64,000 bases of DNA from Terriglobia bacterium (GCA_020073705.1 JAIQES010000001.1:1-64000); one strand, 5' to 3'; counted from the stretch's first letter, positions 8,063 through 18,840 are shown. Notes: generated by a model not told the origin, from the sequence alone. Numbers and translations are program-made.

Positions 8063-10138
8063 ATGCGAGCGCCATGGTATCGCCATTTTGGGCAACTCGG
8101 ATTGGTCTTACTCTTCACTCTCCCTGCCATGGCTCAAACTTGGCGGCAAATCGGCCCTTTGGGCGGAGACGTCCAATCACTTGCGGCCGTTCCCGGAAGC
8201 ACTCGCACCCTTTTCCTCGGCACTTCCGACGGGCATGTATTCGGCTCTCACGACGCAGGCGAACATTGGGAGTTGCTCGGCCGAATCGGCTCGAATCATG
8301 ACGATGTGATTATGACCATCCTTGTTGATCCACGCTCTGAAACTACGCTATTGGCGACCAGTTGGACGCTCGGTTCGCAGGGTGGCGGCGTTTATCGCAG
8401 TACGGACGCGGGCCACACCTGGCAACTCATCGGCTTGGGAGGTCACGCGGTGCGTGCGCTTGCCGCGGCGCCTTCGAACCCGGATACCCTCGTGGCTGGC
8501 GCCATTGATGGCGTCTACCGCTCGACGGATGCAGGAAATCATTGGACACGCATTTCCCCGGAGAATCACGAAGATCTGCGCAATTTCGACTCCATAGCGA
8601 TTGCCCCGCATGACCCCAATACGATCTATGCGGGCACATTTCACTTGCCGTGGAAAACGGTGGACGGGGGAAAAACCTGGGCGCCAATTCATCAGGGCAT
8701 GGTGGACGATTCGGATGTCATGAGCATCTCGGTCGATCAGAATAATCCTTCGCATGTTTTCGCCAGCGCGTGTTCCGGTATTTACCACAGCGCTGATGGA
8801 GGTGCATCCTGGACTAAGTTCAAGGGAATCCCGACGACTTCGCGCCGAACTGTGCATATTTTGCAGGATCCGAAGCGCCCGCTAACTGTTTACGCCGCCA
8901 CCACGGAAGGTCTGTGGAAAACATCAGACGATGGCGGCAGTTGGCATCTGGTTACGCCCGCGTCGTGGAGCATACTTTCGATGGTGATTGATCCCGAAAA
9001 TTCGGACCGTTTAATCCTCGGCACCGAGCGGCTGGGCATTCAGGTAAGCGAAAATGGCGGTCAAACGTATCGCGCCGCCAACCAGGGTTTTTCACACCGC
9101 CGCATCGTGGATGCCGCCGCTGATCCACAGCATCCGGAACGCTCTCTGGTTGTTCTGACCAGCAGCTTTGAGCCGCTGCTCGAGACGAGCGATGCAGGCC
9201 GCACGTGGACTCCGCTCGCCGCCGGGCTCAAATCCGGTCCCCCGCGCCACGTTTTCGCCTCTCCTGAGGGCTGGTTCGCAGCTCCCGGGCCGGGCGGGTT
9301 AATGCACTATGACAGATCAAAGAGCTCCTGGGTGGGGGTGAATCAGCTCTTTGAAAAGCCAGCGCTGAACCAGCCACGACGCACCGCGATGATAAAGAAG
9401 GTGTCCGCAAATAGCGCGAAAGCGCCTGCAAGTTCTCTGGCGCCGGCCGTCGTGAAATCGACCGCTCCGTTCCGCGCCAAAGTGAACGATATGGCTTTCG
9501 GCCGTGACGTTTGGTATGCCGCGACTGAAGAAGGACTGTTCGTTTCGCGCGACCACGGTCTGAACTGGAGCGCAGTGTCGTTCACACCCGCGCAACCTGC
9601 GGCGGTCAGCAAAGCAACGAGCGGGTCGCCCATCCGCGCAGTCCGTGCCGGCAGCGGCAATTCCTACGTTTGGGCCGTGACGCCCCGGCAGATCGAAATC
9701 TCAGGGGACAGCGGCAAGACCTGGATATCGCACACACTGCCATTTGAGCCTCGTGGCCCCCTGCATTTCTATCCCGCAGACGAGGCCACCGTCGTGTTGG
9801 CAAGCGATCATGGCGTTTTCATTTCGCGCGATGCAGGCGAATCCTGGCGCCAAGCCAACCTATCCGAACTCTTGATCGAAGATATGACGCCGGTTAGGAA
9901 TGCGATCGTGGTTTCCACCGCCAATGGCGTCCTCTTCCTCTCACGAGATGGAGGCCGAACCTGGCGGCATATGGATGGCCCCAACGCCGACAGCGCACTT
10001 TCCGCTTTGCGCTCTCGCGATACTGGAAACCAACTTGTAGCCGCGTCGGCTACCGAAGGACTATTCATCTTGGACATGGGTTCTGCGTCATTGGCTTCGG
10101 TCGATCCCGTTGCGACTTCGCCCGCACCCAGGCGGTAG
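8063..10138 (+). CDS. Secreted Asp-box (BNR/sortilin-like) beta-propeller protein
   Basis: 691 residues. A signal peptide (LGLVLLFTLPAMA-Q) targets export. The mature protein carries about eleven S-x-D-x-G-x-x-W Asp boxes spread along its length (for example STDAGHTW, TVDGGKTW, SADGGASW, TSDDGGSW, SRDHGLNW, SGDSGKTW, SRDGGRTW), plus one degenerate copy (SENGGQTY). This indicates one or two beta-propellers of the sialidase/Ycf48/Vps10 fold. Asp boxes are structural, so no enzymatic activity can be claimed. A linker of low complexity, Ala/Lys-rich, near residues 440-470 may separate two propellers. The ATG at 8063 is chosen because GGGAGGA lies six bases upstream and the signal peptide starts there; an upstream TTG (8006) is less likely. 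It appears monocistronic. Confidence 0.85.
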   Translation: MRAPWYRHFGQLGLVLLFTLPAMAQTWRQIGPLGGDVQSLAAVPGSTRTLFLGTSDGHVFGSHDAGEHWELLGRIGSNHDDVIMTILVDPRSETTLLATSWTLGSQGGGVYRSTDAGHTWQLIGLGGHAVRALAAAPSNPDTLVAGAIDGVYRSTDAGNHWTRISPENHEDLRNFDSIAIAPHDPNTIYAGTFHLPWKTVDGGKTWAPIHQGMVDDSDVMSISVDQNNPSHVFASACSGIYHSADGGASWTKFKGIPTTSRRTVHILQDPKRPLTVYAATTEGLWKTSDDGGSWHLVTPASWSILSMVIDPENSDRLILGTERLGIQVSENGGQTYRAANQGFSHRRIVDAAADPQHPERSLVVLTSSFEPLLETSDAGRTWTPLAAGLKSGPPRHVFASPEGWFAAPGPGGLMHYDRSKSSWVGVNQLFEKPALNQPRRTAMIKKVSANSAKAPASSLAPAVVKSTAPFRAKVNDMAFGRDVWYAATEEGLFVSRDHGLNWSAVSFTPAQPAAVSKATSGSPIRAVRAGSGNSYVWAVTPRQIEISGDSGKTWISHTLPFEPRGPLHFYPADEATVVLASDHGVFISRDAGESWRQANLSELLIEDMTPVRNAIVVSTANGVLFLSRDGGRTWRHMDGPNADSALSALRSRDTGNQLVAASATEGLFILDMGSASLASVDPVATSPAPRR

Positions 10139-10670
10139 CAACACGTGAAGGTGAGAGCATGCGCTGTTGAGGCAACTTGCAGCATCCCCATGTGGATTTG
10201 TAGAGATTGCCGGCGCACTTTCGCTGCCGCGATGATGCGTGCGCCAGCAATATGCCGGCGTTCATCCCCCCGGTTGCGCCGTCATCGAGCGGCGGAGCGT
10301 TCCCGTTCCAGCCACGACATCCTGGGACGTGGAACGCTTGCCGCGAATTCCTGGTTGAATCGGCCCCGCGCTCGTCCGGCTTTCTCATCTCGATGAGATT
10401 GGACCTTTGCCCCCCGCCTCCAGAGAAGCGGGCTACAGCAACCCTCGGTGCTTCCGGGATATGAAAAGTAGGCTGTCGAGGACCTTCTATAGCTCAGGCG
10501 TCCAGGAGCGCGGAGCCGGGACCGGCTTGGTAACGCGCAACAAGCTGCTGTGTTGGTTACTTTGTAGCGAGGGTTCATGCCGAGTGCTTTGTTCGCCGCG
10601 CCGCTTCCGATATAATGACATCGCTTTTTTGCAGGCCGGGCAATCACCCCACAGGACGAGGTGAAACCGC
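10139..10670. other. 532-bp gene-free stretch upstream of the E1 gene
   Basis: No convincing gene was found on either strand; the short open frames have no ribosome sites. The only clear signal is the promoter at 10589-10616 described separately. The length leaves room for regulatory sites, but none was recognised. Confidence 0.5.
10589..10616 (+). promoter_or_regulatory. Sigma70-type promoter for the E1 gene
   Basis: TTGTTC (10589-10594), 16 bases, then a consensus TATAAT (10611-10616). Transcription would begin near 10623, giving a leader of about 50 bases before the ATG at 10671, which has GAGGTG seven bases upstream. Confidence 0.65.
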
Positions 10671-12827
10671 ATGCCGGTTCAAACAGGCGCCAAAGCCGCG
10701 AAATTTGACTCCGGCCAATACCAAGGCCTCACGCGGGACGACCTTCTTCGCATTTACCGCACCATGTATCTCTCGCGGCGTCTGGACGATCGCGAAATCC
10801 AGCTCAAGCGCCAGAACAAAACCTTTTTTCAGATCAGCGGGGCGGGTCACGAAGGCGTGCAGGTTGCGGCAGGGCTCGTTCTCCGGCCCGGCCACGATTG
10901 GTTCTATCCCTACTACCGTGACCGCGCATTTTGCCTCATGCTGGGGGTCACGCCGCTTGACATGCTCCTCCAAGCAGTCGGGGCAAAGGATGATCCCAGT
11001 TCCGGCGGCCGTCAGATGCCTTCGCACTGGGGGAATCCCCGCCTAAACATTGTCATCCGATCCTCGGCGACAGGAGTGCAGTATGCGCAGGCTGTCGGCA
11101 TGGCTGAAGCGTCGCTCTATTTCCAGCAGTTCCCACACGCTTTGGCGCAAGCGCGGCAAGCGCCGAATGGACAGAATGTGCGCCACCAGCCTGACGAGAT
11201 CGTCTATGTTTCCGGCGGAGATGGCTCAACCAGCGGAGGCGAATTTTTCGAGGCGCTGAACACAGCGTGTTTGAGGGCGCTCCCCCTGCTGTTTCTGATT
11301 GAGGATAACGGCTGGGCCATTTCCGTCCCGGTGAAATTCCAGACAGCGGGCGGCAGTATTTCGAAATTGGTAGGGAATTACCCCGGCCTGCACATCGAGG
11401 AATGTGACGGTACCGATCCGCTCGCCAGCTATGCGGCCCTCAGACGCGCCGCCGAACACTGCCAGGCGCGGATGGGCCCGGCGCTGGTTCACGCGCACGT
11501 CACGCGTCCCTATTCCCATTCGCTTTCCGACGACGAAAAGGTTTACAAAACAGCGCAACTGCGCGAAAAGGAAGCCCACCGGGATCCCATCCCCAAATTT
11601 GGCCTTTTCCTGGTCCGCGAAGGCATCATTGAAGAGAAACAGCTGGAAGCAATCGAATCGGCGGTGGATATCGAGATCCGGGAAGCGACGGACAAAGCCC
11701 TTCTGGCGGCGCCGCCCGCGAAGGAATCCATTCTCGTGAATGTGTACTCTCCGGACGTTGATCCGGCTTCGTCGCAATTCGATGCCGCGCCGCATTTTTC
11801 GGGCGAGCCCCGAACAATGGTCGAAATCGTTTCCGCCACGCTCGCCGATGAAATGGCTCGCGATGAACGGATCGTTGTTTTCGGGGAAGACGTCGCCGAT
11901 TGCAGCTTTGAAGACGATCTGAAGCAAGTGAAAGGGAAAGGTGGCGTGTTCAAGGCTACCGTCGGTTTGCAACGGCGATTCGGCTCTGGTCGCGTTTTCA
12001 ACACACCGATTGCGGAGGCCTGTATTGTCGGGAGCGCCTTGGGGATGGCTGCGCGCGGCATAAAACCCGTCGCCGAAATCCAGTTCTTCGATTATATCTG
12101 GCCGGCGATGATGCAGCTCCGGAACGAATTGTCTGTGTTCCGCTGGCGCTCGAATGGGGTGTTCAAGGCGCCTGCGGTGATCCGGGTCGCGATCGGCGGC
12201 TACCTCACTGGCGGAGCCATTTATCACAGCCAGTCCGGCGAAGTGCTCTTCACGCACACACCGGGAATCCGCGTTGTGATGCCTTCGACGGCCCTCGATC
12301 TCTGCGGCTTGCTTCGCACGGCGATCCGCTGCGACGACCCCGTGCTATTTCTCGAACACAAGCATCTATATCGCCAGCCCTATAACCGCTCTCCCTATCC
12401 CGGTCCTGACTTCACCATTCCGTTTGGCCGGGCGCATGTCGTTCGTGAAGGCAACGACGTCAGCATCATTACGTACGGCGCCGTGGTCCATCGAGCCGAG
12501 ATCGCCGCGGCGCAACTCGAGCACGAAGGCGTGTCGGTGGAAATCATCGACCTCCGTTCGCTCTCGCCGTTTGACTGGGACGCGATCGCCGCAACCGTGC
12601 GCAAGACCAACCGCGTGATCGTCGCCTATGAAGACATGCTTTCCTGGGGATATGGAGCCGAGATCGCCGCGCGCATCGCGGATCACCTCTTCGATGAGCT
12701 TGACGCGCCGGTGCGGCGCGTTGCGGCGATGGACACCTTCTGTGCGTATCATCCCAAACTCGAAGACGAAATTCTTCCGCAGGCCGGCGATTTGGCCGCC
12801 GCCGTCCGCGAATTGCTGGCCTACTGA
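10671..12827 (+). CDS. Branched-chain 2-oxo acid dehydrogenase E1, fused alpha-beta subunit
   Basis: 718 residues combining both E1 subunits. Residues ~20-350 are E1-alpha, with the thiamine diphosphate motif GDG at 183-185 and its distal Asn at 213 (IEDNGW), plus the GGRQMPSHW loop typical of branched-chain rather than pyruvate E1-alpha. Residues ~385-718 are E1-beta ([34 protein letters not shown]). E1 decarboxylates branched-chain 2-oxo acids and passes the acyl group to the E2 lipoyl domain; E2 and E3 are not in the window. Fused E1 chains of this type occur in several phyla. The pyruvate enzyme cannot be fully excluded. The start has a good ribosome site and a consensus promoter upstream. 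It appears to be transcribed singly. Confidence 0.9.
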   Translation: MPVQTGAKAAKFDSGQYQGLTRDDLLRIYRTMYLSRRLDDREIQLKRQNKTFFQISGAGHEGVQVAAGLVLRPGHDWFYPYYRDRAFCLMLGVTPLDMLLQAVGAKDDPSSGGRQMPSHWGNPRLNIVIRSSATGVQYAQAVGMAEASLYFQQFPHALAQARQAPNGQNVRHQPDEIVYVSGGDGSTSGGEFFEALNTACLRALPLLFLIEDNGWAISVPVKFQTAGGSISKLVGNYPGLHIEECDGTDPLASYAALRRAAEHCQARMGPALVHAHVTRPYSHSLSDDEKVYKTAQLREKEAHRDPIPKFGLFLVREGIIEEKQLEAIESAVDIEIREATDKALLAAPPAKESILVNVYSPDVDPASSQFDAAPHFSGEPRTMVEIVSATLADEMARDERIVVFGEDVADCSFEDDLKQVKGKGGVFKATVGLQRRFGSGRVFNTPIAEACIVGSALGMAARGIKPVAEIQFFDYIWPAMMQLRNELSVFRWRSNGVFKAPAVIRVAIGGYLTGGAIYHSQSGEVLFTHTPGIRVVMPSTALDLCGLLRTAIRCDDPVLFLEHKHLYRQPYNRSPYPGPDFTIPFGRAHVVREGNDVSIITYGAVVHRAEIAAAQLEHEGVSVEIIDLRSLSPFDWDAIAATVRKTNRVIVAYEDMLSWGYGAEIAARIADHLFDELDAPVRRVAAMDTFCAYHPKLEDEILPQAGDLAAAVRELLAY

Positions 12828-12919
12828 CGCGCCCGGAAATCTTGCCGCAGGATGCCCCTTGGTTCTCCTTGCCAAGCTGGTAGTCCGCTGGTAGCTTTCA
12901 TGGGAGTCTGTCCCGGAGA

Positions 12920-13534
12920 ATGGCGATCCTAACTTGTGAGAATTGCGGAGCGGAACTCCCGGAAGGAGCCAGCTCCTGTGCCCGTTGCGAAAGTCCGGTG
13001 AGTGTCGCTCAACTCGGGCCCGTGTATGTTCCGCAGAGTGCCCAGCCAGCTGAAGAAAGTCCCGTCCAACCGCGTGTTGCTGTCCCGCAGGCGCATCTGG
13101 CCTACGCTGGGTTTTGGTTGCGGGCCGTCGCGTATTTGATTGATACCATCATCGTCTCCGTCGCCCTGGCGCTGGTTGGTTCGTTCTATCCCTCAGCATT
13201 CGTTATTTTCCCCGATGCGCATGCGACATCGCGAGCCGCGCTCCCTCAACTGACTCTGCTCGCGATCCTGCTGACGATTCCGATCGTGTGGCTCTACTAC
13301 GCCTTCTTCGAAGCATCCTCCTGGCAAGCCACGCCGGGCAAGAGAGTCCTCAGGCTTTACGTCACCGACCTCCAGGGGCGTCCCATTACCTTTGCGCGGG
13401 CCACCATCCGGCATTTCGCAAAGATTATCTCGAGCTTGACGTTCCTGGTGGGCTACTTCCTTGCGGGATTCACCGAAAAGAAGCAGGCGCTGCACGATAT
13501 GATCGCCAGTTGCCTCGTGCTCCGGCGGCCATAG
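12920..13534 (+). CDS. RDD-family membrane protein with N-terminal zinc ribbon
   Basis: 204 residues. Residues 6-25 form a zinc ribbon (CENCGAELPEGASSCARC). After a Pro-rich linker comes an RDD domain with three membrane segments (residues ~68-90, 112-135, 160-180), beginning AGFWLRAVAYLIDTIIVSVA and containing the ATPGKRVLRLYV loop. RDD proteins are inner-membrane proteins of poorly defined function; some act in Na+/H+ exchange. It follows the E1 gene by 92 bp on the same strand with no terminator visible between them. The zinc-ribbon-plus-membrane layout recurs in the next, oppositely oriented gene. Confidence 0.8.
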   Translation: MAILTCENCGAELPEGASSCARCESPVSVAQLGPVYVPQSAQPAEESPVQPRVAVPQAHLAYAGFWLRAVAYLIDTIIVSVALALVGSFYPSAFVIFPDAHATSRAALPQLTLLAILLTIPIVWLYYAFFEASSWQATPGKRVLRLYVTDLQGRPITFARATIRHFAKIISSLTFLVGYFLAGFTEKKQALHDMIASCLVLRRP

Positions 13535-13598
13535 CTGCCCGAATTTGTGGAAGTTTTGGAAACTGAAGCAGTCGCTTAAGCGGTATCCCCCATTTTCT

Positions 13599-13715
13599 TC
13601 ACAGCGCAGCTAGGAGTGCGACGACCGCAATCGCAAAGCAAAGCGTCCCCCATCCGCGATGCTTTGTGATGCAAAGCACAATGCCCGCCAAGGTGAACAC
13701 CGTGAATAGCATCAT
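13599..13715 (-). CDS. Possible coupled 38-residue membrane peptide
   Basis: On the minus strand the stop of the zinc-ribbon protein overlaps the start of this frame (TAATG, sharing base 13715). It encodes MMLFTVFTLAGIVLCI, a short KHRGWG turn, and a second hydrophobic stretch (TLCFAIAVVALLAAL), then a stop, which is a two-helix hairpin. An in-frame ATG at 13724 is an alternative start. The overlap suggests translational coupling, and the composition is membrane-like from end to end. Its small size means chance cannot be excluded. Confidence 0.35.
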   Translation of the reverse strand: MMLFTVFTLAGIVLCITKHRGWGTLCFAIAVVALLAAL

Positions 13716-14395
13716 TACTTGCATCCCTTGGCTTTCCAATGGTCGCCGAAGTCGGACAGACGCCGCTCTATCGCCGATTGTTCGCTGGTGACTTCATCGA
13801 TTTTAGCGCTGATTTCTGGCGTAGCCGTTTCGGCGCGCTCCATCAACAAGTAGAACGAAGTGAAAAGCCGCGTGTACTGCAACATAAGAGGTGCCGCTTC
13901 ATGCATCGCTAGACCTTCGCAGGGATCATTGACATCTACGTGGGCATCGGATTCGACCTTGACTCGTCGCTGGAATTTTTCGTTTTGAGCCACAAGGTCG
14001 TCCAAATATGGTTTTCGTGTGAGCAACTCTTGGCGAATTGCCACCCAGCCTTCGCCTTTCAGGTCGGCGTTTAATTTTTCAATGTCGTTGTTCCACTTGC
14101 CCACAACGTAGGAGGCGTCGCCCTCGCTCGTAATCTCGCCACTGTGGATTGCGGCATTGATCTTTGGTGCGTGCTTCTCAAAAAAGTCAACATTCGCGTC
14201 GACGACGGCATATAGAGCCCCAACCAAAATCAAAATCGACCAGATGGCAAACCTCGGATAGTGGCGCATCCAAGAGAAGAAAGAAGAAAACCAAGAAAAG
14301 AACTTTTGCCGAAAGGGTTTTTCGCTATCAGCGCCACAAGCTGTGCAAATGCGGCCTGACAGAATTGAACCGCAACTAGGGCACGTGAGTTGCAT
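13715..14395 (-). CDS. Zinc-ribbon, single-pass membrane protein with coiled-coil region
   Basis: 226 residues. The N-terminal zinc ribbon reads MQLTCPSCGSILSGRICTAC. An aromatic-rich stretch (RQKFFSWFSSFFSWMRHYPR) leads into one membrane helix (FAIWSILILVGALYAVVDA), followed by a ~150-residue hydrophilic, mostly helical domain with Cys near the end. No known family is recognised. The ATG at 14395 has AGAGGG just upstream; the longer TTG frame to 14485 lacks support. Its G+C is lower than that of the surrounding housekeeping genes. It lies just outside the inverted repeat flanking the serine protease gene, so the two could share an origin. Confidence 0.65.
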   Translation of the reverse strand: MQLTCPSCGSILSGRICTACGADSEKPFRQKFFSWFSSFFSWMRHYPRFAIWSILILVGALYAVVDANVDFFEKHAPKINAAIHSGEITSEGDASYVVGKWNNDIEKLNADLKGEGWVAIRQELLTRKPYLDDLVAQNEKFQRRVKVESDAHVDVNDPCEGLAMHEAAPLMLQYTRLFTSFYLLMERAETATPEISAKIDEVTSEQSAIERRLSDFGDHWKAKGCK

Positions 14396-14493
14396 TCGAC
14401 CCTCTTTCCCGCTGCGGGGGGACCAAAGAGGCAGAATAAACGTCAGCGAAGCATAACTCGTGAACACCGAAAAGGTCAATCTCAAGCGCGTCG

Positions 14494-14515
14494 GGGTAGT
14501 GGGCTACTTTGAAAT
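14494..14515. repeat. Left arm of 22-bp perfect inverted repeat
   Basis: The arm contains GTAGTGGGCTACTTTGAAAT and matches the reverse complement of 15653-15674 over 22 bases without mismatch. About 27 bases inward, a partial copy of the core appears (GTGGGAAACT against GTGGGCTACT). That recalls the multiple terminal repeats seen at the ends of some insertion sequences. Confidence 0.85.
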
Positions 14516-14640
14516 GCGTCGGCTCGGTGGGAAACTGAGGGATAGGGAATTAGCGAGCGTAGGAACGGATCAGACTTTCCCGCTGGCTGGGCGTCAGTGA
14601 ACGTACCTCGGCAAGGAACTGCCTTATATCAAAGGCAGGT

Positions 14641-15612
14641 TTATCGTGCGGCGACAATCGCGGGCTGCGGCGCTGGCCGCTGTTTTCTTTTGGCCGTAGG
14701 CTTGGCAATTGGTTTTCTTGGTGGCACTTTGGCGAAGCCATAGACTGATTCTCCTAGTGGTATGATGCTCTGCAATGCTGTAAGTAGCAAGGTTTCTTGT
14801 CCCACGTCTAACGGGTGAACTGGTAGTCCAAGTGTTCGCGCTTCGATGCGATCAATCGCAAAACTATGCGATGGGTAGTTCGATAGGAGAGCCTCCACAA
14901 TCTGTTCTTGATGAGGGTTCTTGGTCAACGCAAGCAGCCTATTTGCGTATTGTTCTCCAATGGCCAAGGCCCTCTTATACTCCCCGATCTCCAATGGGTC
15001 AACTTGCTCATAAAGAGGACGCATGAGCGCAGTCGTGAAACCTACAGATTCATGTAAGGCCTCTTTTACACTCATGCCTGAGCGCCGAATTACCATCAAG
15101 GCGAAGAAATCCAAGACTTCCAGTGCATAATCTCGAAGGAACTCCGCAGACTTGAACTCATCCAGAGGGGAAATGCTCTTTGCGCCCTTTTCGAGAGGGT
15201 CTTGAATCTGAACATCTATCGGGCCGAGATCAGCAAACTCACCCATATAGATTCCGTCAGCACCTAAACACATCAGCGTCCCCGCGCTCTTGGCCATCAG
15301 TGGAACAATTACATTGAACTTTCGGCAATGCCGTCGAAAAACTCGCACGACCTGATAGGCAATATCCGCATCCCCCCCTGGTGAGTGTAGGAGCAACTCC
15401 AAGGTGTCGATATTTTTTAGTTTGTCGCGCTCTGCAAGCACTGAATGGAACGTCGGCCCACAGATATGGTCGTCCCTGTCTCCACAGTGAATCACAGTGA
15501 AGATTCTAGATTTTCTCTTGGCCTCAAGCCTTGAGATGACCTTCCAAAAGGATTGCAGTCGGTTTGTTCTCTCGTCAGCCAACAGAGACTCCGTACGGGG
15601 GACAGAATACAT
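14641..15612 (-). CDS. ClpP/SppA-fold serine protease (serine dehydrogenase proteinase-like)
   Basis: 323 residues. The core has the ClpP/crotonase fold: LLLHSPGGDADIAYQVVRVF with the oxyanion-type SPGG at 77-80, then PLMAKSAGTLMCLGADGIYM with the probable nucleophile Ser109. This is the pattern of the SDH_sah family (PF01972), soluble relatives of signal-peptide peptidase. No signal peptide or membrane helix is evident, so it is probably cytoplasmic. The C-terminus is Lys/Pro-rich. The ATG at 15612 has no Shine-Dalgarno sequence. Codon use is more AT-rich than in the groEL or dcw genes, suggesting recent arrival. It is the only gene within the 22-bp inverted repeats. Substrate unknown. Confidence 0.75.
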   Translation of the reverse strand: MYSVPRTESLLADERTNRLQSFWKVISRLEAKRKSRIFTVIHCGDRDDHICGPTFHSVLAERDKLKNIDTLELLLHSPGGDADIAYQVVRVFRRHCRKFNVIVPLMAKSAGTLMCLGADGIYMGEFADLGPIDVQIQDPLEKGAKSISPLDEFKSAEFLRDYALEVLDFFALMVIRRSGMSVKEALHESVGFTTALMRPLYEQVDPLEIGEYKRALAIGEQYANRLLALTKNPHQEQIVEALLSNYPSHSFAIDRIEARTLGLPVHPLDVGQETLLLTALQSIIPLGESVYGFAKVPPRKPIAKPTAKRKQRPAPQPAIVAAR

Positions 15613-15652
15613 CAGTCGACATCAAAATCAAATGAGGATCGTGCTTCGATCT

Positions 15653-15674
15653 ATTTCAAAGTAGCCCACTACCC
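15653..15674. repeat. Right arm of 22-bp perfect inverted repeat
   Basis: Exact reverse complement of 14494-14515. It lies 41 bp upstream of the protease start codon, so it could also affect that gene's promoter. Confidence 0.85.
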
Positions 15675-15761
15675 GCGCCGGGATAATCACTCCAAAGCTC
15701 CCCGCAATTTGTATAAGGCAATCGCATAATTGCATAAATTACAGGCTCAACTGGTTTAATC

Positions 15762-16190
15762 CTATGCTTTGGATTTCTTCGGTGTTTTTCGCCCGCCTTC
15801 AAATGTGAACGCATCAAACGAAATCACGCCGGCGCCCGTCGTTGCCAGCGCCAGCGCAGCTGCGCCCAATATAAGCGGGAGCTCGTATTGCCCAAAAGCG
15901 TAAATTCCGACCACCGGGATTCTTGTTCGGCCCAGCACCAGCCCCATTTCAATCGCTAGGAGCAATCCGGCGCCGCGCGTGAACAAACCGAGGACCAGCA
16001 GACCTCCGCCAAACAGCTCGAGGATTCCGAAGATGTATGCGAAGTAGCTGGGAAAACCGAATCCCGAGAAGGCCTTGAGCCAGTGTGCAGGGTCGGCCAA
16101 TTTCGGATATCCCTGAAACATGAAGGCAATGCCGACCGCCAGACGCAACACAAGGAGCCCCAGCGGCTTCAAATTCTCGAGAAATCGCAT
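15762..16190 (-). CDS. DoxX-family membrane protein
   Basis: 142 residues, four membrane segments, with the DoxX signature VLRLAVGIAFMFQGYPKLAD near the N-terminus and FGILELFGGGLLVLGLFTR in the second helix. DoxX-like proteins are inner-membrane proteins linked to thiosulfate:quinone oxidoreductase or to redox homeostasis; the exact role here is unknown. The start at 16190 is supported by GGGGGA about nine bases upstream; a longer frame from 16226 has none. The tail is basic (GGRKTPKKSKA). It is downstream of the groEL terminator and probably separately transcribed. Confidence 0.85.
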   Translation of the reverse strand: MRFLENLKPLGLLVLRLAVGIAFMFQGYPKLADPAHWLKAFSGFGFPSYFAYIFGILELFGGGLLVLGLFTRGAGLLLAIEMGLVLGRTRIPVVGIYAFGQYELPLILGAAALALATTGAGVISFDAFTFEGGRKTPKKSKA

Positions 16191-16356
16191 GTTTATCTTT
16201 CCCCCAGTCTCGCGCCATTCTACCAATAGTTCGGCCCCAATTCGTTCTTGTATTTTTCGGCCTACGGAATCTAATGTTTCGCGATAGCGGTGAGCTTCGG
16301 CCGCTACGATCTTTCTCTAGTTTCCGCAAGGCTGATTTCTGCGCATAAGTTAGGTG

Positions 16357-16392
16357 AAACAAAAGGGCGCCCCGGTGTTACCGGGACGCCCT
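16357..16392 (-). terminator. Rho-independent terminator of groES-groEL
   Basis: On the minus strand a 13-bp stem (AGGGCGTCCCGGT / ACCGGGGCGCCCT, one G-T wobble) closes a 3-nt loop and runs straight into TTTTGTTT. It lies 25 bp after the groEL stop. Confidence 0.85.
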
Positions 16393-16417
16393 GGAAGTGC
16401 AGACTGATGAGTTGGTC

Positions 16418-18076
<1,659 letters not shown>

Positions 18077-18133
18077 CTAGAATTTTTAACGATTTCGGAT
18101 TTCGGCCCTGCGCCGTCAAGCGTCAGGGGAAAG

Positions 18134-18454
18134 TTACTTTTTGCCGGACGCGGCCTTAGCTGCGCCGGAAAGCTTGGCTAGGATTTCGTCTTCACGAAGA
18201 ATCAGGTAATCTACATCGTCCACTTTGATGTCGGTGCCGCTATACTTACCGAACAGCACGCGGTCACCGGCCTTTACGTCGAGGGCAACACGCACGCCCT
18301 TCTCGATCTTGCCCGCGCCAACGGCAATCACTTCACCCTCTTGCGGCTTCTCTTTCGCCGTGTCGGGAATGATGATTCCACCCTTGACTGTCTCTTTTTC
18401 CTCAATCCGCTTGATCAACACGCGATCATGCAGCGGAGTCACTTGAACTGACAT
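18134..18454 (-). CDS. groES: Co-chaperonin GroES (Hsp10)
   Basis: 106 residues, slightly longer than usual because of an Ala/Lys tail ([12 protein letters not shown]). Typical features are [16 protein letters not shown], the mobile loop [17 protein letters not shown], and [18 protein letters not shown]. The heptamer caps GroEL. The ATG at 18454 has GGAGG nine bases upstream; the frame's extension to 18520 would run through the operator and is not coding. Confidence 0.98.
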   Translation of the reverse strand: MSVQVTPLHDRVLIKRIEEKETVKGGIIIPDTAKEKPQEGEVIAVGAGKIEKGVRVALDVKAGDRVLFGKYSGTDIKVDDVDYLILREDEILAKLSGAAKAASGKK

Positions 18455-18513
18455 TGTTTCTTGCCTCCGTTCGATGAATCGGGATTCTTGACGATGGAGT
18501 GCACGGTAGTGCG

Positions 18514-18540
18514 TTAGCACTCCTCTCAGTCGAGTGCTAA
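18514..18540. promoter_or_regulatory. CIRCE operator (HrcA binding site)
   Basis: A perfect consensus CIRCE: TTAGCACTC-N9-GAGTGCTAA. It sits at the transcription start of groES-groEL, overlapping the -10 element, where the HrcA repressor binds until heat stress inactivates it. hrcA itself is not in the window. Confidence 0.97.
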
Positions 18541-18566
18541 TATAACAGAAACTGTTTCCGTGTCAA
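18539..18566 (-). promoter_or_regulatory. groES-groEL sigma70 promoter
   Basis: Minus strand: consensus TTGACA (18561-18566), 16 bases, TATATT (18539-18544). The CIRCE element begins inside the -10, so HrcA binding would block polymerase directly. Confidence 0.9.
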
Positions 18567-18840
18567 GTAAACTCACCGCGCGCAAGTCACACCACGATGT
18601 TTTTGCGCCATACTGTAACATCCTAATATATCTATAGGTTACGAAAATATCTGTTTCTCGGACGCCGACACCGCCAGTTCGGCAAGGGTGCAGGCTCGAA
18701 AACTGCCGCTCCTGAGCCTTCTCTAAGGTGCAAAACCGAGACTGTTCCCGCGGAATTGGTTTGATTCCGCGTGCAGGCTCATCAACAATAAGGGCGCGCA
18801 GAGGGCACGCCGAGGAATGGAAGGCCGGCAAGGACGGAAC

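Larger units (their letters stand above)
14494..15674. mobile_element. Candidate 1.18-kb inverted-repeat-bounded cassette
   Basis: Perfect 22-bp inverted repeats bound a segment holding a single gene, the ClpP-fold serine protease, and no transposase. No unambiguous target-site duplication is visible: the outer flanks read GCGTCG on the left and GCGCCG on the right. It could be a non-autonomous element moved by a transposase in trans, the remnant of an insertion sequence that captured a gene, or repeats with a regulatory role. The repeat is certain; mobility is inference. Confidence 0.45.

Noticed and set aside
10487-10672. 61-codon minus-strand frame with a CPAC motif upstream of the E1 gene
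   Set aside because: The thioredoxin-like CxxC is isolated; the frame covers the E1 promoter and leader and has no ribosome site.
14550-14741. 63-codon minus-strand frame overlapping the end of the serine protease gene
   Set aside because: The last ~30 residues look protein-like, but there is no ribosome site and it overlaps in another frame; could be a frameshifted tail but unsupported.
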